Of a DNA stretch of 9,224 nt, positions 5,617 through 9,224 are shown one piece after another (within the stretch, counting starts at the first letter, position 1; every line of letters begins with the position of its first letter). Origin of the DNA: Caldifarciminota bacterium UBA3079 (GTDB lineage: Bacteria > Hydrothermota > Tepidihabitantia > Tepidihabitantales > Tepidihabitantaceae); NCBI GenBank assembly GCA_002366635.1, contig DFBN01000105.1, positions 1 to 9,224 of the forward strand, given 5' to 3'. The translations under genes were made by a program, and so were the position numbers. Under the pieces are notes generated by a model. The model was given only the letters and a program-made list of their open reading frames with translations. It was not told the DNA's origin and made no database searches.

Positions 5617-7452
5617 ATGAGGCTGCCCAAAAGTCTCAATCTGCTCGATGTTTTTGCGATTGCGACCGGGGCGATGGTCAGTTCAGGGCTTTTTATCCTG
5701 CCCGGGCTGGCGTATGCCAAGGCCGGACCGGCAGTAGTTGTTTCTTATTTGCTGGCCGGGCTGCTGGCATGCTGTGGTATGCTGAGTATTGCCGAGCTGG
5801 CTACTGCGATGCCAAAGGCTGGCGGCGACTATTTTTTCGCCACTAGGGGCTTGGGACCAGCGGTCGGGACAATTGCCGGGCTCCTGAGCTGGTTCGCGCT
5901 GTCGCTGAAGAGTGTTTTTGCCCTGGTCGGCATGGGTGCGTTCGCGGTTCTCGTTATTGGGATTGATGCCCGCCTGGTTGCATTCGTGTTCTGTCTCGTA
6001 TTTCTCGTGCTCAATCTGACCGGGGTAAAGATAGCGGCCAGGGTTCAGGTTGCGCTTGTGGCCGGTCTGCTGGTACTGCTGGTGCTGTATGTGCTTTGGG
6101 CACTGCCCGCAGTTCGGATGAGCAATTTCGAGCCGGTTGCACCTAAGGGTCTAACCCCGATAGTCTCCACCGCCGGGTTTGTTTTCGTCTCTTTTGGCGG
6201 CCTACTGAAAGTGGCGAGCGTAGCCGAAGAGATTGAACGGCCGGATCGTAACATCCCGATGGGGATGATTGTATCGCTGCTCGTGGTTGCGGTTGCGTAT
6301 GCCCTGGTGATTCTGATGACAATTGGAGTGCTATCTCCCGACCGGTTGAGCGGTTCGCGGACACCAATTTCAGACGGTGCGGCCTCGTTCATGGGCTCGT
6401 GGGGTGCGGTGGTAATGGGGGTCGCTGCGATTCTGGCATTCGTTTCAACTGCCAATGCGGGGATGATGGCGGCATCCAGGTATCTGCTGGCGCTGAGCAG
6501 GGATGAACTCCTGCCCGGGCCTTTCGGCCGGATAAATGCTAAGTTCAAAACGCCTCACATAGCACTGGTGGTTACCGGATTATTCATGGCTGCGGCACTT
6601 GTTCTGGAATTGGACCTTCTTATCAAGGCAGCGTCCACAGTGCTCGTTCTATCCTATATGCTTTCGATTCTTTCGGTTATCATCATGCGGGAAAGCCACC
6701 TGCAGAACTACCGGCCCCGGTTCAGAGCGCCGTTTTATCCGTGGTTGCAGATTGTCGGGTTGCTTGGACTCGGCTTGCTGCTGCGTGAGATGGGTGGTGT
6801 GGTCCTGCTTATCAGCATCGCATTGATTGTCGCCGGCTTCCTGGTTTACTGGTTCTACGGCCGGCCGCGGGCAAGCCACGAGTATGCACTGCTGCATGTT
6901 ATTGAACGGATTGCGTCCCGAGAACTGGTAACCGGTGCGCTTGAGTCTGAATTGAAAGAAATTATCCGAGAGCGGGATGACATCGTCGCGGACCGGTTCG
7001 ACCATGTAGTTGAGGATTGTGTAGTGCTTGACCTCAAAGGGGAAATAGCAGTCGAGAAATTCTCCAGACTGGCTGCCGATGCCCTTGCCCCAAGGCTGGA
7101 TATTGAAAGGGAAACCCTGTTTAAGCTGCTTCTGGCCCGCGAGCGGGAAACCACTACCGCCTTAAACCCGAACCTGGCAATACCGCATGTTGTGATTGAA
7201 GGAAAGCACCGGTTCGATATTCTCATTACCCGATGCCGTGACGGTATCTTCTTTTCTGAAACGGCGCCGAGCGTCAAGACAGTGTTTGTGATTGTGGGCA
7301 CAAAAGACGAGCGGAACTTCCATCTGAGGTCGCTTGCCGCAATCGCTCAGATAGTCCACGAATCGGATTTTGCGAAGCGGTGGATAGTAGCCAGGGGTGA
7401 AGAAGCACTGCGCGACCTGGTGCTTCTGGGCAGGCGGATGCGGAATAAATAA
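5617..7452 (+). CDS. APC-superfamily permease fused to a C-terminal PTS EIIA type-2 domain
   Basis: A 611-residue inner-membrane protein. Residues 1 to about 416 form a roughly twelve-helix APC-superfamily (amino acid/polyamine) transporter: the helix-1 motif ATGAMVSSGLFILPG (16-30), AELATAMPKAGGDYFF near 60-75, and FGGLLKVASVAEEIERPDRNIPMG near 193-216, all family hallmarks. A charged linker (about 417-470) leads into a fructose/mannitol/Ntr-type EIIA domain. There TTALNPNLAIPHV contains His524, the expected phospho-accepting residue, and RNFHLRSLAAIAQIV contains His569, the second active-site His; their 45-residue spacing fits the family. The domain probably senses PTS phosphorylation and gates uptake, but no EI, HPr, EIIB or EIIC gene lies in the window. 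Substrate is unknown, with amino acids the default. The ribosome site is weak (TAAAGG). The 39-base gap suggests possible cotranscription with the serpins, but the function looks unrelated. Confidence 0.88.
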   Translation: MRLPKSLNLLDVFAIATGAMVSSGLFILPGLAYAKAGPAVVVSYLLAGLLACCGMLSIAELATAMPKAGGDYFFATRGLGPAVGTIAGLLSWFALSLKSVFALVGMGAFAVLVIGIDARLVAFVFCLVFLVLNLTGVKIAARVQVALVAGLLVLLVLYVLWALPAVRMSNFEPVAPKGLTPIVSTAGFVFVSFGGLLKVASVAEEIERPDRNIPMGMIVSLLVVAVAYALVILMTIGVLSPDRLSGSRTPISDGAASFMGSWGAVVMGVAAILAFVSTANAGMMAASRYLLALSRDELLPGPFGRINAKFKTPHIALVVTGLFMAAALVLELDLLIKAASTVLVLSYMLSILSVIIMRESHLQNYRPRFRAPFYPWLQIVGLLGLGLLLREMGGVVLLISIALIVAGFLVYWFYGRPRASHEYALLHVIERIASRELVTGALESELKEIIRERDDIVADRFDHVVEDCVVLDLKGEIAVEKFSRLAADALAPRLDIERETLFKLLLARERETTTALNPNLAIPHVVIEGKHRFDILITRCRDGIFFSETAPSVKTVFVIVGTKDERNFHLRSLAAIAQIVHESDFAKRWIVARGEEALRDLVLLGRRMRNK

Positions 7453-8241
7453 TTAGCTTTGGTACAGGTCGGTACGGCGGTCGGAAAACAAATCATTGCG
7501 CGGGGTGACTTTTTTGTCTAGGGCATCACTCGGGGCGATTTCAATAACCGGTAGTTCTTCAGTATCTGAACCTGCACGGTAAAGAAGCCTTCCGTCTGGC
7601 CCGACAATCTGGCTTCGGCCCGTGAAGATAATAGTTTTAGCACCTGATTCTTCCCGCCCGGTCCGGTTTGCCAGTATCCAGAACATTCGGTTCTCAGCCG
7701 CACGGGTAAACGTCATTTTCTGCGCATAGTCGAGCACAAGATTGGAAGGATGGCATATAATCTGCGCTCCGGCTAATGCCAGAGAGCGTGCAACCTCGGG
7801 AAAGAAATAGTCAAAGCAGATAAGCATTCCTACTTTCGTCGAATTTATCTGGAAAACCTGGAACCGCGTATTGCCTGGGTCAAACCGGTCCTTCTCGTTG
7901 AGGAAAAGATGGGCTTTACGGTAGCAATGAACTTTCCCTTCTGCAGTTATCAGAACCGCGGTATTGTATATTTTATTCGAGTTTCGCTCGGCCATTCCAA
8001 ACACGATGTTAAGATTGTAGGTGCGACACAGGTCTAAGAAAGTCATACACGAAGGGCCATCTGGTACCGGTTCGGCATATTTTGAAAGTTCAGAACGGGA
8101 GGTAAATAGATAACCGGTTGCGCACAGTTCTGGTAGAACAATAAGGTCAGCCTGAATGTGGCTGAGGGCAGATTTGATGCGGTCAAGGTTGAGTTTGACC
8201 TTCTTGGGTATTGGTGTGAACTGGTAGAAACCAATGCGCAT
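7453..8241 (-). CDS. Carbon-nitrogen hydrolase (nitrilase superfamily amidase)
   Basis: A 262-residue cytoplasmic enzyme; no signal peptide. The Glu-Lys-Cys catalytic triad is complete: Glu38 in LIVLPELCATGY, Lys109 in YRKAHLF and Cys142 in VGMLICFDYFFPE. Glu116 (FLNEKDRFDPG) matches the family's second conserved Glu. The tail RRTDLYQ is common in amidases of this superfamily. Members hydrolyse C-N bonds in amides, carbamoyl compounds or nitriles; an omega-amidase, N-carbamoyl or acyl-amide substrate is possible and I cannot choose. Position +3 after the Cys is Tyr rather than the frequent Arg. ATG at 8241 is preferred over the upstream in-frame ATG at 8289 because family proteins begin with an MRIGFYQF-like first strand, and the longer form would overlap the YitT gene by 44 bases. 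It begins 4 bases after YitT's stop, so the two form an operon. Its stop abuts the permease stop. Confidence 0.9.
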   Translation of the reverse strand: MRIGFYQFTPIPKKVKLNLDRIKSALSHIQADLIVLPELCATGYLFTSRSELSKYAEPVPDGPSCMTFLDLCRTYNLNIVFGMAERNSNKIYNTAVLITAEGKVHCYRKAHLFLNEKDRFDPGNTRFQVFQINSTKVGMLICFDYFFPEVARSLALAGAQIICHPSNLVLDYAQKMTFTRAAENRMFWILANRTGREESGAKTIIFTGRSQIVGPDGRLLYRAGSDTEELPVIEIAPSDALDKKVTPRNDLFSDRRTDLYQS

Positions 8242-8245
8242 AACT

Positions 8246-9103
8246 TTAATTTCTAGGCCTGAACCCTTCGCCAAGCACCTCATATACATCGGTGATGATG
8301 ATAAAAGCCTTGTGGTCTATTTCTCTCGCAATTTCCCTGACCCTCCGAACTTCCCTCTTGGCCATAACGCAGAATACTACCTGCTTGTGCCTATCGGTAT
8401 AAGCACCTGTGGCATCAAGCAGTGTGGCACCGCGGTTCATTCTTGTAGTAATCGATTTGGAAATTTCTCCTGCCTTATCCGAAATAATGAACATCGCCCG
8501 GGTATAGCTGAGGCCCTCAAGGACCAAATCGATGGCCCTGGTCTGAAGATAAAGGCTGAGAAAGCCGTAAAGTGCGAGCTCGAACCGGCCAAAACAAATT
8601 CCCGCTGTCGATATGACTATTGCGTCTACAACAAGTATGGCGGTGCCTGTAGATAGGTCGGTATGAAGGCTTAGTACCTGTCCTATGATGTCTGACCCGC
8701 CGGTAGAACCACCACCACGGAAAACCAGGCCAAGCCCGGCACCGAGCATAAGCCCACCAAATATACCGGCCAGAATCGGGTTATCAGTTGCCGAACCGAC
8801 CGGGAAGACATAACTGAACAGGTCGATAAATAAGGACGAGATTATGATGCCGAGCACAGTCTTGACGCCATAGGACTTTCCAAGGACACGGATGCCCAGA
8901 ATAAAAAGTGGAATGTTGATGACAACAATCACAAAACCTACCGGTGTACCGAAGAAATAATTGAGAATCATTGCTATTCCTCCGGCCCCGCCAGGCACTA
9001 TTCGATGCGGTATCAGAAAAAGGGTATAAGCCAAGGCCATTACGGTCGAACCAGCAATAATCATTAAGAGACTGGTTAAGAAACGACTAAACGAGGAACG
9101 CAC
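8246..9103 (-). CDS. YitT family membrane protein (DUF161 + DUF2179)
   Basis: A 285-residue inner-membrane protein of full family length. Residues 1-200 hold about five to six hydrophobic segments, with family motifs IPHRIVPGGAGGIA (31-44) and LVFRGGGSTGGSDIIG (126-141). Residues about 202-285 form the soluble DUF2179 domain, with RAMFIISDK (202-210), NRGATLLDATGAYT (223-236), VVFCVMAKRE (242-251) and the final TDVYEVLGEGF (271-281). The molecular function of YitT proteins is not established; transport has been suggested. The start is GTG at 9103: an in-frame stop lies a few codons upstream, and the next Met (residue 14) is already inside the first hydrophobic segment. No good ribosome site precedes it. 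The nitrilase gene follows after 4 bases, which points to one transcript. Confidence 0.93.
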   Translation of the reverse strand: MRSSFSRFLTSLLMIIAGSTVMALAYTLFLIPHRIVPGGAGGIAMILNYFFGTPVGFVIVVINIPLFILGIRVLGKSYGVKTVLGIIISSLFIDLFSYVFPVGSATDNPILAGIFGGLMLGAGLGLVFRGGGSTGGSDIIGQVLSLHTDLSTGTAILVVDAIVISTAGICFGRFELALYGFLSLYLQTRAIDLVLEGLSYTRAMFIISDKAGEISKSITTRMNRGATLLDATGAYTDRHKQVVFCVMAKREVRRVREIAREIDHKAFIIITDVYEVLGEGFRPRN

Positions 9104-9224
9104 GGCAGAGTTTAGCTAGACCAAGCTCAGAGTCAAATAGAAGACGATATGCGTTCAGGTAAATCGACTTTTGACGGTGTGATAGCAGTATGTCGCACTA
9201 TCATCTGACTGTCGCAGTTCCTCT
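9104..9224 (-). promoter_or_regulatory. Upstream region of the YitT-nitrilase pair, with a weak promoter candidate
   Basis: No coding sequence is supported here. On the minus strand a weak sigma70-like pair, GCGACA (9210-9215) and CATACT (9187-9192) with 17 bases between them, matches consensus at 4 of 6 positions each. It would give a leader of about 75 bases. The sigma preferences of this organism are unknown, so this is only a candidate. The right edge of the window may cut off further regulatory sequence. Confidence 0.2.
9180..9216. repeat. Small repeats upstream of the YitT gene, possible operator
   Basis: TGATAG (9180-9185) and CTATCA (9198-9203) form a six-base inverted repeat around a 12-base spacer. 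TGTCGCA occurs at 9191-9197 and again at 9210-9216, a 19-base period, close to two helical turns. The copies fall on or beside the weak promoter boxes. An operator is possible, but repeats this short can arise by chance. Confidence 0.25.

Noticed and set aside
6045..6548. 167-codon open frame on the minus strand
   Set aside because: It is antisense to conserved permease helices. The composition (Ser, Thr, Ala, Arg, Pro rich) is typical of a shadow of a GC-biased gene.
8242..8289. Upstream ATG at 8289 for the nitrilase gene
   Set aside because: It adds 16 residues with no family similarity and overlaps the YitT gene by 44 bases. The ATG at 8241 gives the canonical first beta strand.
8234..8656. 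140-codon open frame on the plus strand
   Set aside because: It is antisense to the DUF2179 part of the YitT gene, which matches its family end to end.
1..9224. tRNA, rRNA, CRISPR arrays, insertion sequences or phage genes
   Set aside because: None was seen on reading the sequence: no regular repeat-spacer pattern, no transposase or integrase, no rRNA-like stretch and no tRNA-like fold in the short intergenic gaps.

Overview
The window looks like a chromosomal segment of an uncultivated-type, diderm (Gram-negative-like) bacterium of roughly 50% GC. Several genes carry lipoprotein or Sec signal peptides, and the first gene belongs to the LpoB family, which acts at the outer membrane. The combination of bacterial serpins, a TM1410-type lipoprotein and a YitT protein does not identify a phylum. 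An FCB-group or WOR-3-like lineage is only a guess. The motif CCGG is conspicuously frequent: I counted about 24 in the first 2.1 kb, against about 8 expected by chance.

Positions 1-3034, plus strand: a tight run of envelope lipoproteins. It starts with the C-terminal part of an LpoB-like protein (its beginning lies left of the window). A TPR-bearing lipoprotein, probably COG3014-like, follows, then a small YcfL-like (DUF1425) lipoprotein, then a TM1410/MJ1477-type putative glycoside hydrolase lipoprotein with a TTG start. LpoB and YcfL are also neighbours in E. coli, which supports reading the first three genes as one conserved module.

Positions 3089-5577, plus strand: two tandem, exported serpins about half identical by eye. 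Both keep the inhibitory hinge and the serpin signature. Their reactive-centre loops have diverged: the first has Glu at the predicted P1 position, the second has Ser at P1 and five extra residues after it. A hairpin overlapping the stop codon of the first serpin may terminate or attenuate transcription between them.

Positions 5617-7452, plus strand: an APC-superfamily permease fused at its C-terminus to a PTS EIIA type-2 (fructose/mannitol/Ntr) domain. Both active-site histidines are retained, so transport may be controlled by phosphorylation.

Positions 7453-9103, minus strand: a two-gene unit read toward the permease, a YitT membrane protein followed 4 bases later by a nitrilase-superfamily amidohydrolase. 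It converges on the permease gene with no spacer at all. The remaining 121 bases (9104-9224) are non-coding as far as I can see. They hold weak repeats and probably the promoter of the minus-strand pair.

No RNA gene, insertion sequence or CRISPR array was recognised. The most unusual content is the tandem serpin pair next to the LpoB/YcfL lipoprotein module, and the permease-EIIA fusion.
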